Assembly (NCBI RefSeq): GCF_958450345.1
Contig: NC_088783.1
Span: forward strand, 15,503,701 to 15,567,700
DNA from: Calliphora vicina
Lineage: Eukaryota; Arthropoda; Insecta; Diptera; Calliphoridae
DNA length: 64,000 bases
Reading direction: 5' to 3'
Part shown: in pieces, positions 33,976 to 48,232 of the stretch
How the letters are laid out: each line of letters begins with the position of its first letter
How positions within the stretch are numbered: the first letter of the stretch is position 1
Position numbers and translations under genes: made by a program
Notes under the pieces: generated by a model
Database searches by the model: none
What the model was told of the DNA's origin: nothing
Seen by the model: the letters and a program-made list of their open reading frames with translations, nothing else

Positions 33976-36900
33976 AAAGAACAACAAAGAATTTGGCTGT
34001 CATATTTGCCTAAATCAATTTCATAATAAACAATACATAATTATCTTAATTTTTAATTGAAATATTTTATTTTATTGAAATATTTATGTATATTTTAGTA
34101 GAAATCAAAAAGATAATATTGAAATTGTAAAAACTTTTGTAAAGAATCTGCAAAATAAAATGTTTTGGTGATTTTTACATGTTTATTACATTTCAAACAA
34201 AGTTGGCAATATTTGATGGCTGGTGTTACCAACCAAAACAACTAGTAGACAGCGCTGCCAGATAATATTAGAAAACGTAAATAAATTAATAAACAAAACA
34301 GAATTATTATCTTATTTAATTGAAACGTAAATAAAAAGTAGGAAAAGCTCTAAATAATAAATTTTAATTAAACTATTATTGTTTTCAAAGTCTTCACGAT
34401 AGGTTTTATCATTTATTCAAAACTTTTGATTTACAATATTGTAAATTTTGTTAACAAAATATGAAAAATTTTCCTCCAAAACTTTTTGTATTGTGACCCA
34501 TTTGAACAAAATTATCACTAAATATTTTGTTTTCTTTTCCTTCAAATAGTTCAAAGTTTGATAATTATTTAAATTACAATTATAATGAAGTTAATTTTCT
34601 TTGACTGGCCACTCTAAAGCTCTCTCCAACAGCTGTTAAGTAAATGCTGCTGTGTTGTATTATAATGTCCTGTGCCCCCCAACTAAAAGTGAATGAGTAG
34701 GTAGACACAATTTCAACCTCAATGGCTGGCTGTCTGTCTGTATGTTGCTTGTATGCATTTGATGTTAAAATTTCATGTTTTTGCCGTTCGTTGTTGTTTG
34801 TTGTTGTTGCTATGTTTGATGACCATGCAACAGCATGCACAAAATAGGCTTAACAAACACGAAAGCCCTTTCCCAAGCAAAACAACAAATTTAATTATTT
34901 TTACACAATGTTGACGTGTCTCATGTCACATGTAAGCACAATTTTTATTACAACCTATGTCAGCCAGTTATATTTAAAGAATTTTGAAAAAATGAAATAC
35001 CACAAACCAAAAATGTGTAGTAGTAACCTTGATTAGTAAATGCATATTTGAAATATTTTTTTTGTTTTTTTTTTTAATATAATTTTTCCAAATAAGCCTA
35101 TCTTAATAATTTTATTATAATCTTTAGATTACAGAGTAAGTAAAAATATGATTTTTTTTTTAACCATTTTCTTTTTATTTTTCCTTTTTTTTGTGGCTGT
35201 TTGCGTATGAAATGTGTCAATAATGTTTATAAACGATTAAATGCCCATAAAATCTGACTTGGCAGCAAAATGTTGTTGTATTTCACTTTGAGTTTACGTT
35301 AAATTAACGAACGTTTAAATTGACAATGCGTTAATGACATTTAAAACAACAGCAACAACAACATAAAACGACAGCAAACACAAACAGAGAAAAAACAGCT
35401 TAAATAAAAAAAATAGCGGTTGGAAAAGGATAAGAAAGAAAAAATTTGATACACTTAAAGAAAAATTGTAGAGAAAAAAATTAAAATTTGATAAAAAATT
35501 AAACAATTACTGTTAACAGAGTTAGGAATTATAGCCAAAGCTATTTGTTAGCAATAATTCATATCTTGAAATTAATTACTATTCATTAAAGATAAAGATG
35601 AAAAAAATACAGTATGTATTTAGAATTGAAATTAGGATAAACTTTGTATCGAATAGTTATAGATCTTTAAAAGTATTCTCTTAAAAAAATTTAATCCATT
35701 TAATGTTTATTACAGTGCATTGAGAATTACATTTATTTCCTTTGCACAGTGTACTCAAACAAACTGCCTCACTGGGTAATGATGTGCATATGATGGTCAT
35801 ATTTATATCTAGCCGTATCTTGTGGATGAATATTTTCCTCTTTTTTTGGTTTAATGCGACTATAAATGAATCATTTTCATTATCAGTGGTTTACACTGTA
35901 TTTACTTTATATACACACAACACAATTTCAATTTTATACTTTTTTTTTTGTGTATAATAAACTTTCATGAGATTTTAAAGGTAATTTTTATTTTAATGTT
36001 AAACCGTGTGGAAACCACATACAGATTCTGTTTGCAGTTTTTATTTTTTGTTGTTTGTTGCATTCACTGCTGCTGCAACAGGAATCTCAATTTAATTCAA
36101 TTGAAAATCTTGGTGATGGTGTTTTTCCTACATTTATACAGACAGACATACAAATTTATTTATTAAATTTACAAAAAAACAGGGGAGTTTGCAAATGCAC
36201 AAAAAGCCAGTGATATGGAAATTATTTACAACATATGCCGACAAACATTCACTCACTCACTTACATACTCATATGCTCCATAACTAGTTTCAGTGTAAAA
36301 TGCAACTCTGTTAATAATGGTTACATTTGCCAGTGTAAGGAAAAGAAGAAGAAGCAGAAGACAGAGAGATAGAGAGAGAGAGAGAAAAAACAATCACTGC
36401 TTATTAATATCCTGCTTTGTTAGTTAAAGATTATTAATAAAGTGGGCTGTTGTTTATGTCTGCCTTAATAAACCGTTAAAAGTGCACTCAAGTGCACTTG
36501 TGGATTTAATAAAGAGCATAACAACAACAAAAACTAAAATAACATCACTGTAAGTTTAAATTTGTTGCTACATTTTCAGTTTTTTTTATATATTTCTTTT
36601 AAATTGTAACGGCAAGCAGTCTTATTTTTTATTATACATATTTTTTGCTTTGAAAACGCTTTAAAAAGTTAATTGAATTTTAATATTATTACTTCGCACG
36701 CATGCTTTCCATATTTACAAATGCTGCAGCGTATGCAGCCATTAAAAACCATAAGAAACAGCAACAATTTAACATGTCCATGCCAAATAAGTGAAAAATA
36801 AATTAAAATGAAAAATTAACAAAAAAAAAAAAAAAACGCCAGTATAAATCACCACCGCAAGTGGTAAAATACGATAATTACCCACAGTAATTGCACACAC

Positions 36901-39900
36901 ACCAAACAAAAAAAATACCAGAACACTGTATTGTGTTAAGTTAAATACCAAATCACACAATATATGCAATAAGTATTTGCGTGAAGAATTTAAAAGCCAA
37001 CGAAATTTAACTAAACTTCACCAAATACAGAGAGAGTATGTCTAGGTATACAGGCGAATCAGCTAGCTGTTTGCGCAATTTATTTTTGTTACAAATTCAA
37101 AGCTTGATAAATATGTATCTGTTTTAATTAGTCAATTAATTACATTTCTTTGCAGTTTGCAGTTGTTGCATTTAACTATGCCACTAACTGGCTGCCACAG
37201 CCCCATTTAACACACAAATATAGTCATAATAATACATACTACACCAGTCATTGTGGTGGCATGTTGGGAAAACACGATTAGATTCCTTTAAATTACATTT
37301 TACTTTTCCCCACATACTGCATACTTTTGCCACGTATAAGGCCATTTTCCACACTTTGCAAAAAAAAAAAAACGTCAATTACAAGTTAATTAAAGCCAGT
37401 TGAAGAAGATAGAAAAAGAAACGCTCAACATTAAAATTATGGCCTAAACGTTTTGCAACGTGGAATGTTTATCAATCAGGTCGTGGGAAACATTTCACAG
37501 TGAATTTCTTTTAATTTCTTTAAAGTCAGAAAAAAAAAACTCAAGCTTTCATTGAAAAGTTTAAATTTGTTATCAAATAATTCATAAATTTTAGTGAATT
37601 CAAAAAGGACATTTCACATTTAACATATTAAAACATAATCATTGTAAAACTCCAGCTGCCTCATTTTAGAAACGTGACTAGAACTAATACTAACACATTT
37701 CCTTAAAAACACACTGAATTTAAGAAATCGAAATCTATTTAAAACAATCCAGCAGTCAGTCCATTTGTATTTCTTTGTCTTGTAAATATTCATTTATATA
37801 ATTTCTTAAGTTTTTGACATTTTCTACGATGCGTTTGAATACTCTAATCCTGTCATGGTTTTGACATTTTGTTTACGCAAATTTAATCGTTTAAATAAAT
37901 ACAATGCTAAACATTTCCTTTTTGTCTGTCTGTCTGGCTCTGTGAATGAACATGTTAAAAACAAAACAAAGTAAACAAACATTACAATTGAATGCATTTC
38001 CGTTATTTTAACCATACACACAGGCACATACATACATATAAACAAACATAAACAAACATGTAGGAATTTCCTCTAGTGAGGAAAGTGGGTGGCGAAAGAA
38101 CAATAATATGAATGTAAACAGAGATTAGATTTGGCAGAAGAGAAAAAGATACTAGAGATTTATATTAATAATGTTGCCAATTTAATTTTATCATGCTTGC
38201 CTTATATAAATTATCAATTTCTATTTAATTTGAAGTTATTTTTATGTATTATTTAATACCTAAACTTATATTGCTTATTGTATTGTTTATTTACAATTTA
38301 ATTATTTCCTTTATGGTAACGATAATTGTTTAAAACCCCTGGAATGTTGTTTTTCATCATCAATTATTATTGTGTTGTTAAATTATTTGATTTTTTTTTT
38401 GCAATTTACACTTTGTCTTTGTGGTTCTGCGTTGTTTTTTTTTCTTTCATAAAACCATTAATCGCTAATGGCTGGTTAATTGTAATTATTGCATTGTAAA
38501 CGTAAGAAAAATAACTAAGCAAAATAAAAGAAAACATTTGAAATGGCAAAACATCTATTATATGGATTAAAAAGCAACTTAACGAAACACTCGAAAAAAA
38601 AACAGAAAAACAATTAGCAAACTAGACCCAGAGCTTTGTACAATAAGTAGGAAAATACTACTAACAACTCGTGCCGGCTATATGTTTTTTTGTTTGATTT
38701 TTGAGGAAACACAAGAATAAACTAATAAAGAGAAATTAAAATAAAAAATAAAAAAAATAAAAATTTAACAAAACAATAATGTTGTATATTTGTTTATTTT
38801 AATGATGGCATAAAAGCCGCAATTATGTTGTTGTTGTTGTTCTCTTTAGCGTGCGGCAACAACATCTTGTTGTATATAGTACTAGACTTCAAACCAACCT
38901 TCTTCTTAGGCCGGGGCTTTAATGGCAAAACAAATAAACAAACATGCGAAAATTAAAACAACTAAAAAGTAAATACAAATAAATAAGAAGAAAAAACCCG
39001 CTAAAACTCTGGGAAACGCTTAAATGGCCACGTCAAGTGGTGTTAGTTTTTGTAGTTAAGCAGAAGAAAATAAATATATAACAATAATTTTTGATGAGAA
39101 TACCATGAAATTTCAGCGATTTTATCAGGTAACTAGAAGACAGTATTAAATCAGTGTGGCAAATTTAGAGTGTTTTAGAAATTCGAAACTTTTAACATAA
39201 ATAGTCACTAACTTTTTAGACTTAACAGAGCCAAGATTTGTTAGTTAATTTTGCTACATATCTTAAAGAAATTTTAAGCCTATAAATTATTTTCTTTGAA
39301 TTTCTTTAAGTCATTTTTTCTTGCAGAAGTTTAAAAGTTTCCATTGTTTTGCCAATGCTTAGAAGTATAACGATATTCTACAAATATATTTTTGTTAAAC
39401 ATTAATACATACTTTCTTTTCACTATGTATATTACGAACAAAAATAGCCTAATTTAATTAAAATCTGTGCATAAATGTGAATTCTAATCACAATTAAGTG
39501 ATGATATCCACGTTTTCAACACGAAATCTACACTTGGCAACACTCTGAGCTCATTACAAAATCACCAGCAATTGTATATATCAAGGTTCTGATTCTCTCA
39601 CTTAATTAACAACAACAAGAACATTAACAGCAACACAATAAACGAACAAAAAAAACGTTAAACTACAAAAACAACAACCTTAAAAAATGATTAAATGAAA
39701 TGCAAGACATCATTAAACAGAAAACAATTACGAAACTCATTGAAGCCAATTATTGCATTGAGTAAAAGGATAGACATACAGAGAAACAACAAGTCAACAA
39801 AAAAAATTTGCTGTTAATAAAGCTGCTGCAGCCCCAGCAACAATACTTACATGTCAGAACCAAACAACAAAAAAAGTGCAAAACTCACGCACATGTTGCA

Positions 39901-40532
39901 AGTTCTTCGTTAGTTTTATTTGTGCACCATTACAATTTAGGCCTGAATAACATGAAAGCAAAAAAATAAATGCAACAAAAAAACTTCATTTAATGAAATA
40001 AGGGCAACAATTGCTACGTTAATGAAGCTAAAAATGTTATAAAACACACAAACATTGTGCACTGTGCAGCAACTAAAAACAAAACAACAACAAAATTATA
40101 AAAAGTAAAAAAAAACTAAAACCTCAAGAATTCTACTGACACTCAAATGGAGCACAATTGCTTACATGCTTGTACGAGTTCACATACATACAAACTCTCA
40201 TGCATTCGGATATAGAACCGGCTGTTTTCTAAGGAGAAGGAGTTCCCCTTTTCTGCCATCATTATCATTTTTTGCTTAAAAAGAGGGCAGGCGGAAAATT
40301 TATTTTAAAACAATTTAAGAAATTTGTAACAATGTTATAAAATGCAACAATGACCTGAATTAAATGAGGTAGATTAAATTGCTCAAAAAAGCTCTCTAAA
40401 AGGCTGAAAAATATAAATAATATCAAAAAGTACTGAAAGTAGTAAAACAGTACTAAATTTTCCAACTATGTAATATAGTGTGAGAGAGACACTCTAATAA
40501 AGTGTTGCCAACTCCTAAGAAACAAAACTCTT
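33976..40532. other. 6.5 kb AT-rich non-coding DNA
   Basis: No gene found. It holds many CAACAA/GTTGTT low-complexity runs, an AG-rich stretch at 36345-36386, and scattered minus-strand donor-like words (for example at 39845-39850). ORFs are short and of biased composition. Confidence 0.55.
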
Positions 40533-40920
40533 ATTCTAGTTCTCCACGTAGCAATATTTATTGCCACAATTGTCAAATTTGATTGCGTCCATAAAATTTG
40601 TGATATATAGAGCTATATAGAGCAATTATTGCTAAGCAATAAGCTGTCAGTTCAGTTGTCATTAATGTTAAATTTTTTCTTTCTATGATTTGGGGTGATT
40701 AATGCATAATACACATTTAATTTATTTAAGTACCAAAAGTAAAAAACAAAGTAATTAGTGGAATAATTCCACCAACACAAAATATATGCAAAATACACCT
40801 CAGTTTTTCATACTTCTCGAGTTGAAAATTTTTTATTTGTGACGAAGGTTTTCTCTACCTGTGCCGACGTTCTTGCTTGTGCTTAGCAATAAAAATTGCT
40901 ATGTGGAGACCTATGGTTAA
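40533..40920 (+). mobile_element. MITE family, copy 2
   Basis: The better-preserved copy. TCTCCACGTAGCAATATTTA at the left faces TAAAAATTGCTATGTGGAGA at the right. The interior matches 33579-33975 inverted. There is no coding, so it was presumably mobilised in trans. Confidence 0.85.
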
Positions 40921-43470
40921 GATGTTTAAAAATGTTTATAAATTAAACGATGTTCTCAAAGAACTTTTCACGATGGCCCTCTTAATTTTGCAACCTAAGT
41001 ATGCCTGTGAGATAAATTGTTGTTTACAATGATATTTGCTGTTGTTGCTTTTTGTTTTTATTTTGTTGTGTACTTACGTACATAGTTGACAATTGGCAAT
41101 TATGTCTTTATGTGGAGCATATTTGCAGCATTAACAACAACAAGCGATTCTAATGAATGTTAAACATACAAATATGTTTGTTGTTTGCTTTTTTTATTAA
41201 TTGAACTATTTTTTTTTTTTGTAAATATGCCATTAGGAACAGAAGAAAAAAATAAACTGAAAAGTAATCAATTGGTTTTTATATCTTCATATATGGCTTA
41301 ATTTTGATTTCTAATCTATTGGAACAGTTAATTATTAGACGATTTTTTCTGTTTGAAAATAATAAATACAACTCTATATGGTATTGATGATTTTAGGATT
41401 GAGTACATGTGAAAAGAACAACACAAAATTAACAAAGTTGACAAACAATAACATGCTGTCTGTTAAAAGATGATTGGCAACTCGTATTCAGTTAAATTAT
41501 TATTGCCAATTAAGGTATAGATTAGAAATATAATTTAGAAGCTTTGCTTGAAAAAAATATGATTTTATTTCGCAAACTTAATGGCATTTTTTAGTAAAAG
41601 TAGTTGAAGAACTTGAATTCCAATAAAATGTTTATTTATTTAATTTTCTTAAAAGAATTTACCTCAAAATGAGTGCAAATGCGATTATATTTTTTTCAAT
41701 TCTTCTGTGAGAGTTTGAAATTCTGTTTAATGTTTATGTTATTAACATTTCTACAAATCAAATGGATTTGATTGGCAACTCGTATACAATTAAACTATTA
41801 TTGCCAAATAAGGTATAGATTAGAAATATAACTTTAAAATACTTTTTAAAATGAAATATATTTCCATTTCACAAATTTAATAGAATTTTATACAAAAATT
41901 ATTGTTTTAAATTTGAATTAAAATAAAACTTGTATGTATTTATTTATTTTTCTTTAAAGAACATGACCTCAAATAATTTAAATGCTTTTAAATAAATGGA
42001 TAATGATTTCAAATGATGATTCTCACTACTGCTGTGAGAGTTTTAAATTCAGTTAAATATTTATGTAATTAACATTTCTAAAAAATAAATTTAGATGGCT
42101 GTAATAATGGCCTTTAAAATTGCTGGAAAATTATTGCAATTTTCTTAGATTTCTAAAATTTTAATGGTAGTTTTACCGCCACTCTTTTATTTTATTTGTA
42201 AATACAAATATTTGTTTTTGTCTTCAATTAAATTTTGTTAAATACATTCTAATTTTACTTTACTTTTTTACAAGATCTTTAATAGCGCCTTTATGCGCCT
42301 GACTGTCTGTCTGTCTCTGTTTGTCTTAATGTGACATTTCTCTTTGTTGTTGTGCCAACTGACACTAGAGTGGCAATTAATTTGCATCAAAATAAACACA
42401 ATACAACTGTAATCAAGAAAATCGTGTCTTTTATACATATGTACAGAAATTAAAAGCATTGCAGAATCAATTAAAACAAATTTAAATGATTTTCAATTAA
42501 TAATGATTGACAAAGTAAAATGCAAAAAAAATGAATGCGCAAAAGTATAAAAATAAAGAAAGATCGGAAAGATCAGCTAATGTATACATGAGTTTTCAAA
42601 AACATGGTCAAAATAATAATTATTTAGTTACTTAAAGGCTACTTTTTACAATAACAAACATCATATCCAGCTTCTCTTTTATATTTATGCATATCGATTT
42701 AAAACGTATTTACTTAATTTGATCATAACACACTTGCCATTCCTGACATTTCACCTTCAAATTGCCAACCTTTTAACTGGCAACCACTTAAGGTAACAGT
42801 AAAAATATTTACACTCTGGTTCTCCTCTCTCTTTACAATAAAAACAATTCATGTATGTATGTGTCCGTGTGTTTTAGAAAAACAATCCCACCACCACCAC
42901 GTGTGTAATAAATAAATATCATACAATTATTCAATAATCACACAAATTCAAATTGTCAATTAAATCAAATAAACCAACAAATACTTGGGAAAAAATCTGT
43001 GAAAAATAAAACCACTTGAATTATTAAAACAGAAAAAAAGCAGCAAAAATATTTAGCAAAACTTATTAAAGACAAGTTTGCTTGATTATTTTTGTAATTT
43101 TGTAATAAATCCAATTAAAGAAATATGGCAAATAAAAACTAGTTTAAGCCAAGTTTAAATTAGAAGTAAATGAAATAAAAAAACAACCAACCAGCAGATA
43201 ATTATTCTTAACTATTAGACAGTTACAGAGTACGGGTTCATACTTAATCGTAGTTAAGTCAACATGCTAGCACATGCATTTTTTCAAGCTGTTTTTGCAA
43301 CTTAATGACAAATTACTGTGGTAATTTACGTTTTTTTGTTAATAAATTGTTTACAATGTTATTTTTTGTTTGTTTAGTTAGTGAGTATGAGTATGTGTTT
43401 GTTCAAACATTAAACAGTAATTAAAGTCTATTAACAAAATAAAATCTCATTAAATATAATTTTATGATTA
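40921..43470. other. AT-rich non-coding DNA around the 298-bp duplication
   Basis: Nothing beyond the tandem duplication could be supported; ORFs are short. Confidence 0.5.
41472..42066. repeat. Diverged tandem duplication, 298-bp period
   Basis: GATTGGCAACTCGTAT, ATTATTGCCAA, AAGGTATAGATTAGAAATAT, CTGTGAGAGTTT and ATTAACATTTCTA occur in the same order in both halves (copy 2 starts at 41770). Many substitutions separate them, so it is old. Confidence 0.85.
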
Positions 43471-43589
43471 ACTAGCAGACCCGGTGCGCTTCGCCACCCC
43501 AATTAGAAGAATGAAATAGTACTATTAAGTCTCCCTTTGTGAATCTAATTGTAAATGTCTAATTTCATATTTCTGGGTCCATTATTATA

Positions 43590-46270
43590 GAAAATGCAAA
43601 AGAAAGTTACCACTAAAGTCACCTTTTGTGAATTCAAATTCATTTAAAATCATGTGTGCCTAAAATTATTATAAAATATTCAAAAAGTACCATTGCAATA
43701 AACAAATAGTACCATTGATTATCACTTCTGAATTCGCATTCACTAAACCATAACCCGTCAATTTTGAATTTAAAATTTGTATAGCCTTTCCTATATTAGC
43801 AGCTAATTTTGTTTATATAACAATTAATATTTAAAAATTATCACAAAACCCAAAAAAAACGAAACCGCGGTTTTGAAATTCTTTGGTTTTTTGGAAACGC
43901 TAGGTCCATTATTATAGTAAATTCACAAAAGTACGTATGAGAACAAAGAAAAAGTAAGAATTTCCACTCACTTGGGACCATAGACGCCTAATTTCATATT
44001 TCTATGTCCATTATTACAGAAAATTCATAAAGTACCATTAGAATATATAAAAAGTACCAAAAAGCCCCCACTTGTGGTTTCCCACTCACTCCCATATAAG
44101 CTTAATGTCATGGTTTTAGGTTAATTGGTGAAGAAATTACAAAAATTACCATTCGAATAAAGAAAAAGTACCAAAAAGTCTATCCCTAGAATTCTCACTC
44201 ACTTTAGAACATATACGATTAATATCATGTTTCTAAGTTCATTGTTATAAAAAATTCAAAAAAGTACCATTAGAATAAAGAAAAAGTACCAAAAAGTCTT
44301 CCCCTGGAATTCTCACTCACTTTAGAACATATACGATTAATTTCATATTTTTATGGCCATTATTACAGAAAATTCAAAAAGTACCGTTACAATATACAAA
44401 AAGTACCAAAAATCAGGCACTTGTGCATTCCCACTCACTCCGGTCCATATAAGCTTTACTTCATGTTTCTAGGTTCATTGGTGAAGAAATTACAAAAAGT
44501 ACCATTCGAATAGAGAAAAAGTACCAAAAAGTCTCCCCCTAGAATTCTCACTGACTTAGGACCGTGTATGCTTAATTTCATGTTTCTAAGTCCATTGTTA
44601 TACAAAATTAAAAAAAGTACCATTATAATAAAGAAAAAGTACCATGAAGTATCCGCTAAATTTTCAATCACATAGGACCATATACGCTTAATTACATATT
44701 TCTAGGTCCAAGTACCATTATAATATAGAAAAAAGCACCAAAAAGCAGTCACTTGTAGATGCCCACCCACTCTGGCCCATGTAAGCTTTATTTCATGTTT
44801 CTAGGTTCATTGGTGAAGAAATTACAAAAAGTACCATTCGATTAAAAAAAAGTACCAAAAATCTCTCCCTAGAATTCTCACTGACTTAGGACCGTGTATG
44901 CTTAATTTCATGTTTCTAAGTCCATTGTTATACAAAATTAAAAAAAAAGTACCATTATAATAAAAAAAAGTACCATGAAGTATCCGCTTGAATTTTCACT
45001 CACATAGGACCATATACGCTTAATTTCATGTTTCTAGGTCCTTTATTGTAGAAAATTCAAAAAGTACCATTATAATATAGAAAAAGTACCAAAAAGCAAC
45101 CACGTGTGGATTCCCACCCACTCGGGCCCATGTAAGCTTTATTTCATGTTTCTAGGTTCATTAGTGAAGAAATTACAAAAAGTACCATTCGATTAAAGAA
45201 AAAGTACCAAAAAGTCTCCCCCTAGAATTATCACTCACTGAGGACCATATATGCTTAATTTCATGTTTCTAAGTCCATTGTTATACAAAATTCAAAAAAG
45301 TACCATTAGAATATAGAAAAAGTACCAAAAAGCCCACACTTGTGGTTTCCCACTCACTCGGTTCCATATAATCTTTATTTCATGTTTCTAGGTTCATTGG
45401 TAAAGAAATTACAAAAAGTACCATTCGAATAAAGAAAAAGTACCAAAAACTCTCCCCTTAGGATTCTCACTCACTTAGAACCATATATGCTTAATTTCAT
45501 ATTTCTAAGTCCATAGTTATAGAAAATTCAAAAAAGTACCATTAGAATATAGAAAAAGTACCAAAAAGCAGTCACTTGTAGATTCCCACTCACTCCGGTC
45601 CGTATAAGCTTAATTTCATGTTTTTAGGTTCATTGGCGAAGAAATTACAAAAAGTACCATTCGAATAAAGAAAAAGTACCAAAAAGTCTCCCCCTAGAAT
45701 TCTCACTCACTTAGGGCCATATATGCTTAATTTCATGTCTCTAAGTCCATTGTTATAGAAAATTCAAAAAAGTACCATTAGAATATAGAAAAAGTACCAA
45801 AATCCCCACAATTGTTGTTTCCCACTCACTCGGTTCCATATAAGCTTTATTTCATGTTTCTAGGTTCATTGGTGAAAAAATTACAAAAAGTACCAATCGA
45901 ATAAAGAAAAAGTACCAAAAAGTCTCCCCCTAGAATTCTCACTTACTTAGGACCATATATGCTTAATTTCATATTTCTAAGTCCATAGTTATAGAAAATT
46001 CAAAAAAGTACCATTAGAATATAGAAAAAGTACCAAAAAACCCACACTTGTGGTTTCCTACTCACTCGGTTTATATATAAGCTTTATTTTATGTTTCTAG
46101 GTTCATTGGTGAAGAAATTACAAAAAGTACCATTCCAATAAAGAAAAAGTACCAAAAAGTCTCCCCCTAGAATTCTCACTCACTTAGGACCATATATGTT
46201 TAATTTCATGTTTCTAAGTCCATTGTTATAGAAATTTCAAAAAAGTACCATTAGAAGAACAAAAAAGTAC
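43590..46270. repeat. Higher-order tandem array of ~118-bp monomers
   Basis: Each monomer has GTACCATT-GAATA-AGAAAAAGTACC, then a variable spacer, a CACTCACT-like block, and TTTCATGTTTCTA[A/G]GT. Type B monomers (ATTGGTGAAGAAATTAC) recur every 236-237 bp at 45167-46112 (dimers). Earlier they recur every 332-353 bp at 44131-45167 (trimers), with other monomer types between. The left end is more diverged. Confidence 0.88.
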
Positions 46271-47310
46271 ATATAGTTCTGTTCACACATTTTGGTACCT
46301 AAATATTATACCCTATGCCTAACACAAACTTCACTCAGATACAAATCAGCTAACTTTAATGTCGATAAGTGCAATAATTTAAAATATTAAAAAAGTACCA
46401 TTAGGAGAAAAGTAACAATTTCCCTTTTCTTCCTCGAACACCCCTCAAGTTCGACCTTTAAAAATATTCCATTTTGCCAAAATTGTTTATGCTACAGACA
46501 TGTCTCAAAATATTAAAATCTGTGTTAATGTGCCCAAGAAAAAATATGTTTTAAAAAAGTACCAAACTGTTTACCCGGATTTGGCCCAATATACACCTTG
46601 GCACTCGAGTTCCAAATAACACCCTGTTAGTTAATTTTTGTATGAATCCAGGAACCGGTGTTAAAAAAATTATCAAAATTGGCTTAATAATTTCAAATAT
46701 AATGTATTTTTCCGATTTTATCCCCTTTTTGGTACCTTTTTTATCCCCATTGCTTTGGTAAAATTTAATTCAAATAAATTTCTGTATCGCGGTGGGAGCT
46801 CATAATAAAATATTCGTATGCCTATGTCAAATTATAGAAAAACATATTTTATGAAAAAGTACCAAAAATAAACACAATTTTTATCCCTTAAGGGTTCGAA
46901 TTTCCAAAAAGTACCAAACTTATATTTTTTATTTTTTGAAAAGTAAAGAATGCGATTTAAAATTTGTTTATATGTTTATTGGTTTAAAAGATACATAGGG
47001 TGCAAAAAAAGTACCAAAATACAGTTTTTACCCGTTTTCTCCCCTAAATGTTTCGAATTTCGAAAAAGTACGAAACACCTGTCAGCTTATTTTTTAAATG
47101 GAGTAACATGCAACTTTAAGTTTTTTTGTATCTTTATTAGTTTTGAAGATATAAGGTTACCGAATTTACCCGTTTTTACCCTTTTTTACCCCCTAAACGT
47201 TCGAATTTCCAAAAATCCCTTCTTATCGGATCGTTTTGGGGAGGGACGAACCCACAGTTAAAATTTCATGATTCTAGCTTCAGCCGTTTGGGCTGTGCGA
47301 TGATGAATCA

Positions 47311-47336
47311 GTCAGTCAGTCAGTCAGTCAGTCAGT
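47311..47336. repeat. (CAGT)n microsatellite at the element edge
   Basis: About six CAGT units within the right terminal region of the 3.9-kb repeat. Confidence 0.9.
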
Positions 47337-47362
47337 AACGTTACTCTTTTATATATATAGAT

Positions 47363-48230
47363 AATTTGTTCTTTGAGTGCAAGTAAGTGGAGAAACAGGC
47401 CGCTAAAATAAATTATATTGCATTAAGTTGCTGAGGAGTCGCAGTTGTTGTTTTCTTTTTTTTTATTATATCTTGGTGATACTGGTGCAACTAATTAAAA
47501 ATTAACAACGATATCGACAACAAAACCAACATGATAATTACAGATTTTTAATTAACAGACCAAAAGTAAATGAGTGACTGACGACTGTCTAAGTAAGTGA
47601 ATGAATGAATTGCAAACTAAGGCAAAAAAAAAAAGTAAAAAATACGGCAGAAATAAAACAAAAATTAAACATTAAAGTCGACATGCGACAAGGTGGTTGC
47701 TTGATTGTTGTTGCCGTTTTCTCATATAAGTTGTATGATATTCTTTTTTTCATTTTATTTATTTATTATTTTGTTTTTAATTACTTGTATCATGATTCCC
47801 TTTTTTCTTTATTACTATTACATATTAATGATCTTGTTTTTATTGTAGTTTTGTTTTTGCTTCTTTTGCTGAAATTGTTTTTAGCTACTTGTAGATAAAA
47901 GTCAGGGTTTTATTTTTTTTTGTTGCAATAAGAACAATTCGTAGGTGTACAGTTAACCAGACATATTTTTATTCTACACGTATGTGAGCAACGTTGCCAA
48001 TTAAGTGTTATATTAGGGAGTTGGCAATTTTAATTAAATGTGTTTTTTATTAATTAAGGGTTTTAATTTGGTTTTTAATAGCATTATTTAGTATAAATCT
48101 ATTTCATTCCAACTACTATTAAACCATTCAGAATGATATAAATTGAACGTGAGACAAGAAAACATGTTTTTAAAGTGATGACAGCTCATTGAATTAGCAT
48201 TTTCTAGACAAATATTGAATCATTCCATTA
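47363..48230. other. AT-rich non-coding DNA
   Basis: Short ORFs dominated by Phe/Leu/Val runs from T-rich sequence. No feature was supported. Confidence 0.55.
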
Positions 48231-48232
48231 TA

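Larger units (their letters stand above)
43471..47362. mobile_element. 3.9-kb interspersed repeat carrying an internal tandem array
   Basis: Left edge ACTAGCAGACCCGGTGCGCT then TCGCC. The right edge has GGGCTGTGCGATGATGAAT, a short (CAGT)n run, AACGTTACTCTTTTATATAT and ATAGAT. This edge pair is, to my knowledge, common in insect repeats, but I do not assign a superfamily. No transposase or reverse transcriptase was found. The interior is built from GTACC-containing monomers. Confidence 0.7.

Noticed and set aside
39843..39850. GTAAGTAT donor-like word on the minus strand
   Set aside because: No accompanying exon or acceptor could be seen; isolated donor words occur several times (also near 33157, 41074 and 53717).
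46950..47261. 103-codon plus-strand open frame
   Set aside because: It lies within the right part of the 3.9-kb repeat and has no family features.
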